52,975 bases of DNA from Pseudomonadota bacterium (GCA_018240295.1 JAFEGB010000030.1:1-52975); one strand, 5' to 3'. Counted from the first letter of the stretch, positions 22,482-31,503 are shown. Translations and numbers: made by a program. The notes: generated by a model from the letters alone, not told the origin.

Positions 22482-23496
22482 CGGCGGTCATCCGCAGCGC
22501 GATGCGCACGCAGGGATCGAGCGCCGCGGCCAGGGTCTCGGCGGCGCGGGTCGCGTCGGCATCGGACTGCGCCGGCAGCGTCGCGATGGCGTCGGCGAGC
22601 GGACCGCGCGGGTGGAAGTTCCACTCGGTCGGGGCCAGCACCCGCCAGCCCGTGACCAGCGGCCCGTCGAGCGCGACGCGATGCGTCAGCGTGCCGCGTG
22701 CGCATTCGACCTGCGCGAGGCCGACGCCCGGCCGCGGGCTGTGCGCGCGCAGCAGCGCGGCGGCGCCCGTGCCGCGCTGCACGCGCCCCCAGTCGGCGCG
22801 CAGTTCCATCCACAGCGCCAGCAGCCGCGTCGCGACGCAGGGGCCAGAGCGCTCCAGCGCCCGCGCGACGACCGGTGACGCCGCCTGACGCACCAGCGGC
22901 CCGGTCTCGGCCGGCTGGCCGGCGCAGAGCGGATGCAGCACGAAGGCCGCCGCCTCCGCCGGCGCGGCGCCGAGCGCGGCTTCGAGCGCCGGCCAGTCCG
23001 GGCGCGCCGGCAGCGGACGCCACGCACTGCGCGCACCGATGCCGGACAGGCCGCGGGCCGCGAGGGTTTCGAGCAGCTGCCCGAAGCACGCGCCGAGCGC
23101 CTTCAGCACCGGCTTCGGCAGGGGCTCGCCGGCGCGCACGGCATCGCGCACCGCCCAGACCAGCGCCGGCTGCGGCTCCAGCCCGAGCCGCCCCGTCCAG
23201 TCGAGGGCCAGCCGCCAGACGTGCTCGACCAGGCGCTCGCCGAGCACGCGCGCGCCGAGCCCGTCCGGCAGCGCCCGGCCCTGCGCCGCGGCGAGTGCCG
23301 CGCCGGCCGCGGCCGACTGCGCCTTCGCGCACACCGACCACAGCAGCGGCACGCGCGCGAGCGCGGCATCCGCGGCCAGGCCGGTGAGCAGGCGCGTCAC
23401 CGACAGCGGCCGGCGGTTGTGCAGTTCGAGCAGGCGATGGCGGCCGTCGTCGTCACCGGCGAGGATCAGCTCGATGCCGCCTTCGAGATCACTCAT
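22474..23496 (-). CDS. hoxV: HoxV/HupK, large-subunit-like hydrogenase assembly protein
   Basis: Accessory protein of 340 residues, distantly related to the hydrogenase large subunit and thought to hold the iron centre before its transfer to HoxG. The large-subunit-like C-terminal block is visible (WRVLAPTEWNFHPRGPLADAI), matching the PTTWN region of HoxG, but the CxxC motifs that bind Ni are missing, as is usual for HupK. The ATG at 23496 overlaps the upstream hoxT stop by 8 bases. Gene order hoxQRTV-hypAB is that of the Ralstonia membrane-bound hydrogenase operon. Confidence 0.9.
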   Translation of the reverse strand: MSDLEGGIELILAGDDDGRHRLLELHNRRPLSVTRLLTGLAADAALARVPLLWSVCAKAQSAAAGAALAAAQGRALPDGLGARVLGERLVEHVWRLALDWTGRLGLEPQPALVWAVRDAVRAGEPLPKPVLKALGACFGQLLETLAARGLSGIGARSAWRPLPARPDWPALEAALGAAPAEAAAFVLHPLCAGQPAETGPLVRQAASPVVARALERSGPCVATRLLALWMELRADWGRVQRGTGAAALLRAHSPRPGVGLAQVECARGTLTHRVALDGPLVTGWRVLAPTEWNFHPRGPLADAIATLPAQSDADATRAAETLAAALDPCVRIALRMTADA

Positions 23497-23962
23497 GCGG
23501 ACGCGCCCCGCGGCCGCACAGCAGTTCGCGCCGGCTGAGCGCCGCCCGCGGCGGCGGCGCGGGCGGCGTGAGCACGGCATCGAGGGCTGCCGCGGCAAAC
23601 TGCCGGGCTCCGGCCTCGTCATAGAGCGGCGGCACCGGCGACAGCAGCGAACAGCAGAGCACGTGCAGTTCGCCGTAGCGCGCGTGCAGGAAGCCGAGCG
23701 TGCCGCAGGGCAGGTCGAACTCGGCTGCAGTTCCCGGCGCGGCCGCCGGTGCGGCGTCCGGCACCAGCACCAGGTTCACGAACCACGGCGTCAGCAGCGC
23801 CCCGAACCAGGCCGGACCGAGCCGGCGCAGGCCGATCGCCGCGACCGGCAGCTGCGGGTTCAGGATCGGCACATCGCGCATCGGGCCGTCGAGGATGGCC
23901 GTCAGCGCCGCTTCGAGGGCGGCCGACGGATCGGGCGGACAGGGTGGCACGGCCGGATTCAC
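23489..23962 (-). CDS. hoxT: HoxT/HupJ, HybE-type hydrogenase assembly chaperone
   Basis: Assembly protein of 157 residues, HybE/HupJ family. Conserved stretch: MRDVPILNPQLPVAAIG then GLRRLGPAWFGALLTPWFVNLVLVP, followed by an EFDLPCGTLGFLHARYGELH segment. HybE-type chaperones bind the small-subunit precursor and hold back Tat export until the large subunit is ready. The GTG start at 23962 is set by a 4-base overlap (GTGA) with the rubredoxin stop; longer upstream frames are shadows of hoxR. Confidence 0.88.
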   Translation of the reverse strand: MNPAVPPCPPDPSAALEAALTAILDGPMRDVPILNPQLPVAAIGLRRLGPAWFGALLTPWFVNLVLVPDAAPAAAPGTAAEFDLPCGTLGFLHARYGELHVLCCSLLSPVPPLYDEAGARQFAAAALDAVLTPPAPPPRAALSRRELLCGRGARPHE

Positions 23963-24198
23963 GGGGCGTCGACGATCATGAACTGCTCGCGCGCGCCGTC
24001 GCAGACCGGACAGCGCCAGTGCGCCGGCAGCTCGCGAAACGGCGTGCCCGGCGCGATCTGCCAGACGGCATCGCCTTCGGCCGGCGAGTACACGTACCAG
24101 CAGATCTTGCATTCGAGGCGCGCATCATCGGGCAGACGCGCGTCGTCGCCGAGGTAGGAACCCTCGAAGCGCGGGGCCGGACCCGGGTTCAGGCTCAT
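23959..24198 (-). CDS. hoxR: HoxR/HupI rubredoxin
   Basis: Rubredoxin of 79 residues with the two iron-binding knuckles CKICWYVY and CPVCDG. An N-terminal extension of about 28 residues precedes the first knuckle, typical of HupI/HoxR. Homologues are needed for making the special proximal cluster of O2-tolerant hydrogenase under air, which fits HoxK here. It overlaps hoxQ and hoxT by 4 bases each, so translation is coupled on both sides. Confidence 0.94.
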   Translation of the reverse strand: MSLNPGPAPRFEGSYLGDDARLPDDARLECKICWYVYSPAEGDAVWQIAPGTPFRELPAHWRCPVCDGAREQFMIVDAP

Positions 24199-25046
24199 GC
24201 GTACAGCGCCCGGATTTCGGCCAGGCGCTCGCGGCTGTCGGCGAGATCCTCGGGCGCGGCGCACACGATCTCGGGCAGCGCGGTCAGCTCGACGGTGTCG
24301 AGGATCAGCGTGTCCATCGAGTTGAAGTACTGCACGCGCCAGAGATTCGGCAGCGCGCAGGCCGCGAGCCGGCAGTTGCCGTAGCCGCGCGACAGCACCG
24401 TCAGCGGCCCGCGCCCGAGGTTCGCACCGAGCCAGTCGTGATCGGCCGGCGTGAACGGCAGCAGGCTCAGATTGGTGACGTGCGCCGGTGCGGCGGGATC
24501 GAAGTGCTGCCGGCGGTGTTCGAGTTCGGTCAGCACCGCCGGCGCGTTCATGACATCCGCACCGGGCGCCACCCGCGCCGGCGGCGCGCCGGCCCCGCTC
24601 CAGACCCCGAAGGCGATCGACGGCGCCGCGGCGATCTCCAGCGCCTCGCTGCCGCTGCCGCCGTCGGCGGGCAGGCTCTGCACGATCCAGACGCCGGCGA
24701 GCGCGGTCTCCTGCGCGCGCGCCGCACACCGCCCGCCGTCCGCCTCGCGCCGCAGCGAGACCTCGCCGTCGCCGAGCGCGCGACCGAGGAAGCTGCGCGC
24801 GGCGGCATCGAGGTGATCGAGCCCGAGCACCACCGGCAGCGGGCCGGCGAGCGCCGCGAGCGCGGCATCCATCAGCGCGAGTGCTGCCGCGCAGCCGGCG
24901 GCGGTCTCCGGCTCCGGCAGATCGGGCCGGCGATAGCCGTCCATCGTCGTCGGGATCGGCAGGTAGTCGAGCGCCGGCGAACCATCCGGATCGCTCTGCG
25001 AACCGGGGCCGGTCACCGGCAGCGGCAGGTAGGTACGCGGGTCCAT
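24195..25046 (-). CDS. hoxQ: HoxQ/HupH hydrogenase assembly protein
   Basis: Accessory protein of 283 residues, HupH/HoxQ/HyaF family, thought to act in small-subunit maturation with HoxO. The C-terminal HupH-like domain is visible: LTELEHRRQHFDP, VTNLSLLPFTPADHDWL, GPLTVLSRGYGNCR, WRVQYFNSMDTLILDTVELTALPEI. The N-terminal half is more variable. ATG at 25046 is 15 bases after the hoxO stop. The last 4 bases overlap hoxR. Confidence 0.93.
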   Translation of the reverse strand: MDPRTYLPLPVTGPGSQSDPDGSPALDYLPIPTTMDGYRRPDLPEPETAAGCAAALALMDAALAALAGPLPVVLGLDHLDAAARSFLGRALGDGEVSLRREADGGRCAARAQETALAGVWIVQSLPADGGSGSEALEIAAAPSIAFGVWSGAGAPPARVAPGADVMNAPAVLTELEHRRQHFDPAAPAHVTNLSLLPFTPADHDWLGANLGRGPLTVLSRGYGNCRLAACALPNLWRVQYFNSMDTLILDTVELTALPEIVCAAPEDLADSRERLAEIRALYA

Positions 25047-25061
25047 GGGCGAGGTCCGGGC

Positions 25062-25499
25062 TCAGTGGCAGGCGGCGGAAGCATCGGCCGCGGCGACCGG
25101 CACGCCGATGCCGGGGGCGCGGCGCGGCGCGGCATCGAGGATGTCGGCGGTCTCGCGCACGAAATCCGCCCAGTTGCGCATGCCTTCGATCGTGCCGTGC
25201 CAGCCCGCGGCCGACACGAACACCAGCGCCGGCCAGGTGCGGAAGCCGTAGCGCGCCTGCACGGCCTTTTCGGCCGAACGCGCGATCACGGCCGCACTCA
25301 GGCGCTGCGGAAAGGACTTCAGCAGCTGCGGCAGCACGACGGCGAGGTCGAGCGTCTCGTCGAAGCGGCGCGGATCCTCGGTGCAGAACAGCACGCTGAT
25401 CTTCGGGGCCGCGGCCTGGAGGTGGGCGGCGATGGCATCGAGTTCGAGCAGCGGCACACCGTGCTGCGTCTGCAGGCGATCGAGCAGCGGATGGTTCAT
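25062..25499 (-). CDS. hoxO: HoxO/HupG thioredoxin-like chaperone (HyaE family)
   Basis: Thioredoxin-fold protein of 145 residues without a CxxC active site, HyaE/HupG family. Its homologues bind the Tat-signal-bearing small subunit precursor. Visible: VLFCTEDPRRFDETLDLAVVLPQL, a RYGFRTWPALVF strand and WHGTIEGMRNWADF near the end of the fold. A short Ala-rich tail follows. The ATG overlaps the hoxL stop by 4 bases (ATGA). Confidence 0.92.
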   Translation of the reverse strand: MNHPLLDRLQTQHGVPLLELDAIAAHLQAAAPKISVLFCTEDPRRFDETLDLAVVLPQLLKSFPQRLSAAVIARSAEKAVQARYGFRTWPALVFVSAAGWHGTIEGMRNWADFVRETADILDAAPRRAPGIGVPVAAADASAACH

Positions 25500-25810
25500 G
25501 CGGAGGGTTCTCCGGCCGCGCGCAGATGCGGCGGCAGTTGCGGGGGGCGGGATTCGAGATCGCCGAAGCCGCCGGCCGCTGCGTCGCCGGCGAGCACGGC
25601 GGCGAGCGCCTGCAGCGCCGCGGCGATGGCTTCGGCGCGCTCGGGGTCGAGGATTTCGCGGGCGGTGTCGAGGTGCACGAGCAGCCAGGTGCCGGGCGGC
25701 TGCGCACCGAGCAGCGACAGATCGACGCTGCGCAGCGCGCCGTCGAAGGCGCGGCATTCGTCGCGCAGGCCGTCGACGGCGAGCACGCGGGCGGGGATGC
25801 CGATGCACAT
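25496..25810 (-). CDS. hoxL: HoxL/HupF, HypC-like chaperone
   Basis: HypC-family protein of 104 residues dedicated to the uptake hydrogenase. Cys2 is present (MCIGIPARVLAVDG), followed by VDLSLLGAQPPGTWLLVHLDTAREILD. In relatives HoxL works on HoxG when O2 is present, whereas HypC serves generally. The second HypC-like gene is at 17361. The start is fixed by Cys2. It begins 2 bases after the hoxM stop and overlaps hoxO. Confidence 0.94.
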   Translation of the reverse strand: MCIGIPARVLAVDGLRDECRAFDGALRSVDLSLLGAQPPGTWLLVHLDTAREILDPERAEAIAAALQALAAVLAGDAAAGGFGDLESRPPQLPPHLRAAGEPSA

Positions 25811-25812
25811 GC

Positions 25813-26457
25813 TTATTCGATTTCCGCGAGCGTCTGCGGCAGGAAACGCTCGTCGCCGAGCCGGCACGCGCGCTGCGCCGACGGCCGGCCGGCCTCGTAG
25901 GCGTGCTGCGCCAGCGCGGCATCGACCAGCGCCGGCGCCGCTTCGCCGGTGGCACGCGCCTCGGCGTGCACGCCCCAGTGCGCGAGTTCGGCCAGCCCGA
26001 GCTGCAGGGCCTCGGCCGCGCGCGCCTCGACCACCGGGCTCAGGCTGCCGCCGAAGTCTTCGAGGCAGGCCGGCTGCACGCCGATCAGCGTCAGGCGCTG
26101 CGGGTAGTGACCGAGCATCTGCGCGGCGGCGAGCACGTCCTGGAAGCCGGTCTGGTGCAGGCTCATCTTCTTCGCGCCCATGAAGGCCGGCACGTCGCAG
26201 TTGCGCACGAGCTTCAGCGTGCCCGGCGCGAGGCCGTAGTCGATCGCATCGAACACCAGCAGATGCGTGGCATCGGCGATGTGATGCACCAGATACAAGC
26301 CCTGTGTGCCGCCATCGAGCAGTTCGACCTGCGGCCCGAAGCGCCAGCCGGCGGCGAGGCGTTCGACCATGCGCACGCCGAAGCCTTCATCGGCCCACAG
26401 CAGGTTGCCGATGCCGAGGATCAGCACGCGGCGGGCTTCGGAGTCACAGGTGTCCAT
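25813..26457 (-). CDS. hoxM: HoxM/HupD hydrogenase maturation endopeptidase
   Basis: Nickel-dependent endopeptidase of 214 residues that cuts the C-terminal tail of HoxG. Signature ILGIGNLLWADEGFGVR with the first metal acid, FDAIDYGLAPGT with the second, and the His in MSLHQTGFQDVL. The C-terminal half extends further than in E. coli HyaD but within the HupD range. Its substrate site is seen in HoxG after DPCLACSTH. First gene of its operon: a sigma-54-like element and the 21-bp repeats lie upstream. Confidence 0.94.
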   Translation of the reverse strand: MDTCDSEARRVLILGIGNLLWADEGFGVRMVERLAAGWRFGPQVELLDGGTQGLYLVHHIADATHLLVFDAIDYGLAPGTLKLVRNCDVPAFMGAKKMSLHQTGFQDVLAAAQMLGHYPQRLTLIGVQPACLEDFGGSLSPVVEARAAEALQLGLAELAHWGVHAEARATGEAAPALVDAALAQHAYEAGRPSAQRACRLGDERFLPQTLAEIE

Positions 26458-26505
26458 AAGTGCTGGTTTCCGCGTCGATCACGAGGGGGATTGACCAGAC
26501 ACTTA

Positions 26506-26521
26506 TCCAATAGTCGTGCCA
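26506..26521 (-). promoter_or_regulatory. Sigma-54-like promoter for hoxM operon
   Basis: Read on the minus strand: TGGCACG, 4 bases, TTGGA. The -24 half is a perfect consensus; the -12 half has GG in place of GC. A start near 26495 would give a leader of about 38 bases before hoxM, almost the same as at hoxK. HoxA is the likely activator. The call rests on pattern and position only. Confidence 0.5.
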
Positions 26522-26714
26522 GCCTGCATGCGGCGGCGGCGGCCAGACAGGACGCGGCTTGCTGTGCGGCAGCAGCGGTCAGACGCTGTTCGCACCGGAA
26601 AGTCATCTTCCGGATGACTGGATGCGCTGCAAGCGAACTGTCCGGCAGGGCGCAAAGCCTGCATCCGGCTACGCAGCGCTGACCCGCAGGTTCATCAGAC
26701 CAAACAGCACATCA

Positions 26715-26945
26715 AAGAGCCTGACCCGCAGGTGTAAGAGCTTGACCCACGAGTTTAAGAGCCTGACCCGCGAGTTTAAGAGCCTGACCCGCGAGTTTAA
26801 GAGCTTGACCCACGAGTTTAAGAGCCTGACCCGCGAGTTTAAGAGCTTGACCCGCAAGTTTAAGAGCTTGACCCACGAGTTTAAGAGCCTGACCCACGAG
26901 TTTAAGAGCCTGACCCGCAGGTGTAAGAGCCTGACCCCGGCTTCC
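26715..26945. repeat. 21-bp tandem repeat array, ten units plus a degenerate eleventh
   Basis: Ten head-to-tail copies of AAGAGCYTGACCCRCGAGTTT with few differences (first and tenth end in CAGGTGT), then an eleventh that decays after AAGAGCCTGACCC. Period is exactly 21 bases, two helical turns, and not a multiple that breaks reading frames, so several frames are open and read as heptads (KSLTREF on plus; LLNSRVR or GQALKLA on minus). No start or ribosome site supports a gene. It sits between the hoxZ terminator and the hoxM promoter, about 220-450 bases upstream of the latter. There are no spacers, so it is not a CRISPR. Confidence 0.9.
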
Positions 26946-27086
26946 ATCGACGTGAACCGCGCTTCCACGAGCGTGTCCCGCACGGTCACGCCCTGAGCGC
27001 AACGGCAGTGTCGGGCAGATCGTCCGGTTTGCGCGTGCGTTCGTCCGGCCGTCATCACCATCGGCGCTGCCGCGGCCTGCACGCAT

Positions 27087-27121
27087 AAAAAACGGCGCAT
27101 CCGGGAAATCCGGATGCGCCG
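27087..27121 (-). terminator. Rho-independent terminator after hoxZ
   Basis: A perfect 12-bp stem (CGGCGCATCCGG, loop ATTTC, CCGGATGCGCCG) followed on the minus strand by six T. It lies about 80 bases after the hoxZ stop. There is no T-run on the plus side, so it works in the minus direction. A second imperfect hairpin at 27128-27159 lies just ahead of it. It should separate hoxKG-hupE-hoxZ from the hoxM operon. Confidence 0.88.
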
Positions 27122-27201
27122 AGGGCTGCTCCGGTCCGTGTCCGAAGCGGACCCGGAGCCGAGGGGGAGTCGTGGTTACCTCAGGGTCTCATCGAGGGCT
27201 T

Positions 27202-27900
27202 TCAGTCCGGACGGTCGTCCTTGAACATCCGGTAGCCGCTGACCATGGTCGAGACCATGCTCTGGCGCGACATGATGTCTTCGCGGATCGCCGCGTAGAC
27301 GTGCAGGATCACGAAGATCACGATCACCCACATCCCGAAGTGATGCCAGGTGTGCACGTCCTGACTCTGGCCGAACAGCGGGATGACCCAGCCGAACACG
27401 TGATCGGCCCACGAACCCTGCTGCGCACCTTCGGCATAGAGCGCAAAGCCGGTGCAGATCATGAACGTGATGCCGAGCGTGAACAGCGTGAACATCGCGA
27501 GCTGCGCGAGCGGGTTGTGGCCGACGTACTTCTTCGGGATTTTTTCCAGGAAGCCGTACCAGCGCGCCTCCCATATCACTTCCTTCCACCACTGCAGGTT
27601 CCAGAACGGCAGCACGAACAGCTGATGCGCGTGGTGGTTGCCGACGATCGCCCAGTAGATGCGCCCGAGAAAGCCGATCGCCAGCACGTAGCCGGCGGCG
27701 AAATGCGCAAAGCGGAGGTAACCCATCAGGAAGCTGTGGCTGGCCTCGCCCGGCAGCGACGGCAGCGGACTGCCGATGAAGTAGCCGGTCACGCCGAGCA
27801 CGAGGATCGCCAGCGCGTTGACCCAGTGCCAGAGCCGCACCGGGGCCTCGTAGACGTACACCACCTGTGGTGCACGGATGACTTCAATCGATTCGCTCAT
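27202..27900 (-). CDS. hoxZ: HoxZ/HupC, membrane cytochrome b of uptake hydrogenase
   Basis: Di-heme b-type cytochrome of 232 residues that anchors HoxK/HoxG and passes electrons to quinone. Four hydrophobic helices are visible (about 22-45, 62-88, 130-155, 185-208), with candidate heme His residues in VRLWHWVN, RFAHFAAGY, HTWHHFGMW and LHVYAAIRED. Length equals that of HoxZ. Here hupE lies between hoxG and hoxZ, unlike the Ralstonia order hoxKGZ. A terminator follows. Confidence 0.95.
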   Translation of the reverse strand: MSESIEVIRAPQVVYVYEAPVRLWHWVNALAILVLGVTGYFIGSPLPSLPGEASHSFLMGYLRFAHFAAGYVLAIGFLGRIYWAIVGNHHAHQLFVLPFWNLQWWKEVIWEARWYGFLEKIPKKYVGHNPLAQLAMFTLFTLGITFMICTGFALYAEGAQQGSWADHVFGWVIPLFGQSQDVHTWHHFGMWVIVIFVILHVYAAIREDIMSRQSMVSTMVSGYRMFKDDRPD

Positions 27901-27964
27901 CTTCGGTTTGCCCCCCGGAAGATCGCGTGCGCAGCCCGCCGTTGCGGCTGCGCACGCCTTGCAC

Positions 27965-28552
27965 TCAGGCGCCGGCCAGCAGCCAGAGCCCGCTCAGGCC
28001 CATCGCCGTGCCGATCGCGCGCAGCCACCAGGTGCGCTGCTGCGCGAGCCGCGTGCCGATGGCGATGCCGGCCAGATGCAGCAGGCCGGTGGCGAGCAGG
28101 AAGCCCGCGGCATAGCCATACGGCGAGGCGGCCTCCGGCAGTCCGGCACCGTGCGCAACGCCGTGGAACAGCGCGAACACGCTAACCAGCCCTGCACCTG
28201 CGGCGAGCGGCAGACGCACGAGACCGGCGAGCAGCAGGCCGAGCACCAGCACCGAAACCCCGATGCCGGGTTCGACGAAGGGCAGCGTCAGGCCGCTCAG
28301 TGCCAGCGTTGCCCCACCGGCCATGGCCGTCAGGAACGCCAGCGGCAGCACGAACTTCTGCTGCGGCACGGCCCAGGCCGACCACAGGCCGACGGCGAGC
28401 ATCGCCAGCAGGTGATCGAGGCCGCCGAGCGGGTGGGCGAGGCCGGCGGGGAAGCCGGAAGCCTCGGCGTGGAAGGGATGGGCGTGGGCGGCCGGGATCA
28501 CGGCCGCGAGCAGGAACAGCATGAGCAGCTTGCGCATCATTTCGGAACTCAT
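27965..28552 (-). CDS. hupE: HupE/UreJ family nickel transporter
   Basis: Membrane protein of 195 residues proposed to let nickel enter for hydrogenase. A signal peptide ends at about residue 24 (AAHAHPFH), followed by the family signature HPLGGLDHLLAMLAVGLWSA and six hydrophobic segments. His residues at the start of the mature protein (HPFHAE) and in FHGVAHG are probable metal ligands. It lies between hoxG (54 bases upstream) and hoxZ (64 bases downstream) on the same strand, so nickel supply is co-expressed with the nickel enzyme. Confidence 0.92.
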   Translation of the reverse strand: MSSEMMRKLLMLFLLAAVIPAAHAHPFHAEASGFPAGLAHPLGGLDHLLAMLAVGLWSAWAVPQQKFVLPLAFLTAMAGGATLALSGLTLPFVEPGIGVSVLVLGLLLAGLVRLPLAAGAGLVSVFALFHGVAHGAGLPEAASPYGYAAGFLLATGLLHLAGIAIGTRLAQQRTWWLRAIGTAMGLSGLWLLAGA

Positions 28553-28606
28553 CGGGACTCCTCGGGACTCCGGATTCGGGCGGGAAGGAACGGGGGCAGG
28601 TTCACT

Positions 28607-30403
28607 TTAGCGAACCCGGACCGTGCTCAGTTCCTCGCCATCCGGTCCCATCACGTGCGTCGAGCAGGCGAGACAGGGATCGAAGCTGTGCAGCGTGCGC
28701 AGGATCTCGACCGGCTCGTCGGCACGCGCCACCGGCGTGTTCAGCAGTGCGGCCTCGTAGGCGCCGATGTTGCCCTGCACGTCGCGCGGGCTGGCGTTCC
28801 AGGTGGTCGGCACGACGGCCTGATAGCTTTCGATGCGCCCGTCCTCGATGCGCACCCAGTGGCCGAGCGCGCCGCGCGGGGCTTCGGTGAAGCCGACGCC
28901 CTTCGCCGACTTCGGCCAGGTCGACGGGTCCCACTTCTCGACGTTGGCGGTCGATTCGTCGCCGGCCTTGATGGTTGCGACCAGCTTGTCCTGGAAGTGG
29001 CGCATCTCGGCGGCTGCCCACGAGGCTTCGAGGCCGCGGGCGAGCGTGCGGCCGACGGTCGAGAACAGGGCTTCGAGCGGCAGGCCGAGATCGCGGAGTG
29101 CCTTGTCGACCGGCTCCCTGAACTCGGGGCGGTTCTGCGCGTAGCCGATGATGTAGCGCGCCAGCGGCCCGACCTCGACCGCGTGGCCCTTCCAGCGCGG
29201 CGCCTTGATCCACGAGTACTTGGCGCTTTCGTCGAGGGCCTCGATGCGGGTCTTCGTGCCTTTGGTGTTCGGCCCGAGCGTGAAGTCCGGCTCGGTGACG
29301 CCCTCCCAGGGGTGCCTGCCCTTGCCGGCGCCTTCGGGATAGCGATACCAGCTGTGATCGACGAACTCCTGCACCTCGGCCGGGTCGCGCACGTCGACGT
29401 TCTGGATGTTCCTGAGGTCGCCGCCGATGATCGCGCCGTGCGGGAGCTTGAGGTTCGCGGCCCCGTAGTCGTTGGCCCGCTCCGGAATGTCGCCGTAGGA
29501 CATCACGGCCTTCGAGGACAGGCCGCCGCCGTACGTCCAGTCCTTGTAGAACGAGGCGATGGCCATCAGGTCGGGCAGATAGACCTGATCGATGAACTCG
29601 CGCGTGCGGTCGATGATGCTGCTGACGTGGTTCAGCCGCTCCATGTTGATCGCGCCGACCGCGCCGGTCGTGTGCACGTTGATCGCGCACGGCATGCCGC
29701 CGACCAGCCAGTTCGGATGCGGGTTCTTGCCGCCGTAGATCGTGTGGATCTTGACGATCTCGCGCTGGAAATCGAGGGCTTCGAGGTAATGGGCGACCGC
29801 GAGCAGATCGACCTCGGCCGGCAGCCGGTAGGCCGGGTTGCTCCAGTAGCCGTTCCTGAACAGGCCGAGCTGGCCGCTCTCGACGAACTTCTTCAGCCGC
29901 GTCTGGATGTCGCGGAAATAGCCCGGACTCGACAGCGGCCACGCGGAGATCTTCTGCGCGATCTCGCTGGTCGCCTTCGGATCGGCCTTCAGCGCGTTGA
30001 CCGGGTTGACCCAGTCGAGCGCGTGCAGGTGATAGAAGTGCACGAGGTGGTCGTGCGCCTGCAGCGTCAGCTGCATGAGGTTGCGGATCGAGTTGGCGTT
30101 CTCGGGGATCTGGATGCCGAGCGCATCCTCGACCGCGCGCACCGAGGTCAGCGCGTGCGTGCCGGTGCAGACGCCGCAGATGCGCTCGACGAAGGCCCAG
30201 GCATCGCGCGGATCGCGGCCCTTGAGGATGACCTCCAGACCGCGCCACATCGTGCCGGTCGACACGGCATTGGTGATGACGTTGTTCGCGTCGAGGTTGA
30301 CCTCGCAGCGCATGTGGCCTTCGATGCGCGTCACCGGATCGACGACGACGCGCGTGCCGGCGGCATCGAGCCGGAAACCGTTCGGGGTATTGATGACGGC
30401 CAT
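28607..30403 (-). CDS. hoxG: HoxG/HupL, [NiFe]-hydrogenase large subunit (membrane-bound uptake type)
   Basis: Catalytic subunit of 598 residues that splits H2 at the Ni-Fe site in the periplasm. N-terminal ligand motif RICGVC (C76, C79) and C-terminal DPCLACSTH (C577, C580, H583). A 15-residue tail after H583 ([15 protein letters not shown]) must be cut off by HoxM before export with HoxK. Gas-channel positions are Val (V78) and Leu (L126), as in ordinary energy-converting enzymes, unlike the Ile/Phe pair in HoxC. It begins 2 bases after hoxK. Confidence 0.97.
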   Translation of the reverse strand: MAVINTPNGFRLDAAGTRVVVDPVTRIEGHMRCEVNLDANNVITNAVSTGTMWRGLEVILKGRDPRDAWAFVERICGVCTGTHALTSVRAVEDALGIQIPENANSIRNLMQLTLQAHDHLVHFYHLHALDWVNPVNALKADPKATSEIAQKISAWPLSSPGYFRDIQTRLKKFVESGQLGLFRNGYWSNPAYRLPAEVDLLAVAHYLEALDFQREIVKIHTIYGGKNPHPNWLVGGMPCAINVHTTGAVGAINMERLNHVSSIIDRTREFIDQVYLPDLMAIASFYKDWTYGGGLSSKAVMSYGDIPERANDYGAANLKLPHGAIIGGDLRNIQNVDVRDPAEVQEFVDHSWYRYPEGAGKGRHPWEGVTEPDFTLGPNTKGTKTRIEALDESAKYSWIKAPRWKGHAVEVGPLARYIIGYAQNRPEFREPVDKALRDLGLPLEALFSTVGRTLARGLEASWAAAEMRHFQDKLVATIKAGDESTANVEKWDPSTWPKSAKGVGFTEAPRGALGHWVRIEDGRIESYQAVVPTTWNASPRDVQGNIGAYEAALLNTPVARADEPVEILRTLHSFDPCLACSTHVMGPDGEELSTVRVR

Positions 30404-30405
30404 GA

Positions 30406-31503
30406 TCAGCGGTCCTCCCTGCGCTCGTCGGTCTGCACGTGCTTGACGCGCGCCCGGGTCACGGCGCTGACCGCCGCGTGCGCGGCGACCGCGGCGCCGA
30501 CGACGCCGGCGGCGGTGGCACCGACGCGATCGGCGTTCTGTTCGACGCCGAACTGCTGGATGTTGGTCAGGCGGTCATAGAACGAACCCTTGTCCCAGAA
30601 GCCGTCTTCGGAACAACCGATGCAGCCGTGGCCGGACTGGATCGGGAACGAGGTGCCTTCGTTCCAGCGCACGGTCGAGCAGGCGTTGTACGTGGTCGGG
30701 CCCTTGCAGCCGAGCTTGTAGAGGCAGTAGCCCTTGCGCGCGCCGTCGTCGTCGAAGGCCTCGGCGAACTGGCCGGCATCGAAGTGCGGGCGGCGGTAGC
30801 ACTTGTCGTGGATGCGCTGGCCGTAAAACATCTTCGGCCGGCCCTGGCGGTCGAGTTCGGGCAGGCGATCGAAGGTCAGCATGTAGGTGATGACGCCGGT
30901 CATGACCTCGGCGATCGGCGGGCAGCCCGGCACCTTGATGATCGGCTTGTCGGTGATGACCTTGTGCACCGGCACGGCCTGCGTCGGGTTCGGCCGCGCC
31001 GCCTGCACGCAGCCCCAGGACGCGCACGCGCCCCAGGCGATGATGGCCTTGCAGTCCTTCGCGACGTGCTTCAGCTGCTCGACGAAGGGCTTGCCGCCGA
31101 CGATGCAGCTCATGCCGTCCATGTTCAGCGACGGATTGCCTTCGACGGCGAGGATGTAGTTGCCCTTGTACTTCGTCATCACCTCTTCGAGGATCGCCTC
31201 GGCGTGATGACCGGCGGAGGCCATCAGCGTGTCGTCGTAATCAAGCGACAGCATCGACAGCACGACATCCTTGGCGAGCGGATGGCCGGCGCGGATGAAG
31301 CTTTCCGAGCAGCAGGTGCATTCGAGCCCGTGCAGCCATAACACCGGCGTGCGCGGCTTCTGCTCCATCGCCGCAGCGATCTCGGCCGCCCGGGCCGGAC
31401 TCAGGCCGAGCGCGGCGGCGGTCAGGCTGCAGAACTTGAGGAAGCTGCGCCGGGTGATGCCCTGGCGCCGCATGACCTCATAGAAGGTTTCGATCTCGGC
31501 CAT
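30406..31503 (-). CDS. hoxK: HoxK/HupS, [NiFe]-hydrogenase small subunit, O2-tolerant type, Tat-exported
   Basis: Electron-transfer subunit of 365 residues with three iron-sulfur clusters. A Tat signal (ITRRSFLKF) spans about 1-45. Counting the mature protein from Met46, cysteines fall at 17, 19, 20, 115, 120 and 149, exactly the six that hold the [4Fe-3S] proximal cluster of O2-tolerant hydrogenases (C62, C64, C65, C160, C165, C194 of the precursor). Medial and distal cluster ligands follow ([37 protein letters not shown]). A C-terminal hydrophobic Ala/Val-rich helix anchors it to the membrane, where it meets HoxZ. ATG at 31503 with a GGGGGGAAG ribosome site. Confidence 0.97.
   Translation of the reverse strand: MAEIETFYEVMRRQGITRRSFLKFCSLTAAALGLSPARAAEIAAAMEQKPRTPVLWLHGLECTCCSESFIRAGHPLAKDVVLSMLSLDYDDTLMASAGHHAEAILEEVMTKYKGNYILAVEGNPSLNMDGMSCIVGGKPFVEQLKHVAKDCKAIIAWGACASWGCVQAARPNPTQAVPVHKVITDKPIIKVPGCPPIAEVMTGVITYMLTFDRLPELDRQGRPKMFYGQRIHDKCYRRPHFDAGQFAEAFDDDGARKGYCLYKLGCKGPTTYNACSTVRWNEGTSFPIQSGHGCIGCSEDGFWDKGSFYDRLTNIQQFGVEQNADRVGATAAGVVGAAVAAHAAVSAVTRARVKHVQTDERREDR

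Larger units (their letters stand above)
26458..27201. other. 744-base intergenic region between hoxM and hoxZ
   Basis: No gene is supported here. It holds, from right to left in the direction of hydrogenase transcription, an imperfect hairpin (27128-27159), a strong terminator (27087-27121), about 140 bases with no visible feature, the 21-bp repeat array, and about 200 bases ending in the sigma-54-like element. Base composition is lower in GC than the flanking genes. Confidence 0.7.

Noticed and set aside
26715-26945. CRISPR array
   Set aside because: Units are contiguous 21-mers with no unique spacers and no cas genes are near.
26559-27100. Heptad-repeat proteins encoded by the 21-bp array on either strand
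   Set aside because: The period is a multiple of three so several frames stay open by default; no ribosome site, and the flanks are low-information sequence. Kept as a DNA repeat.
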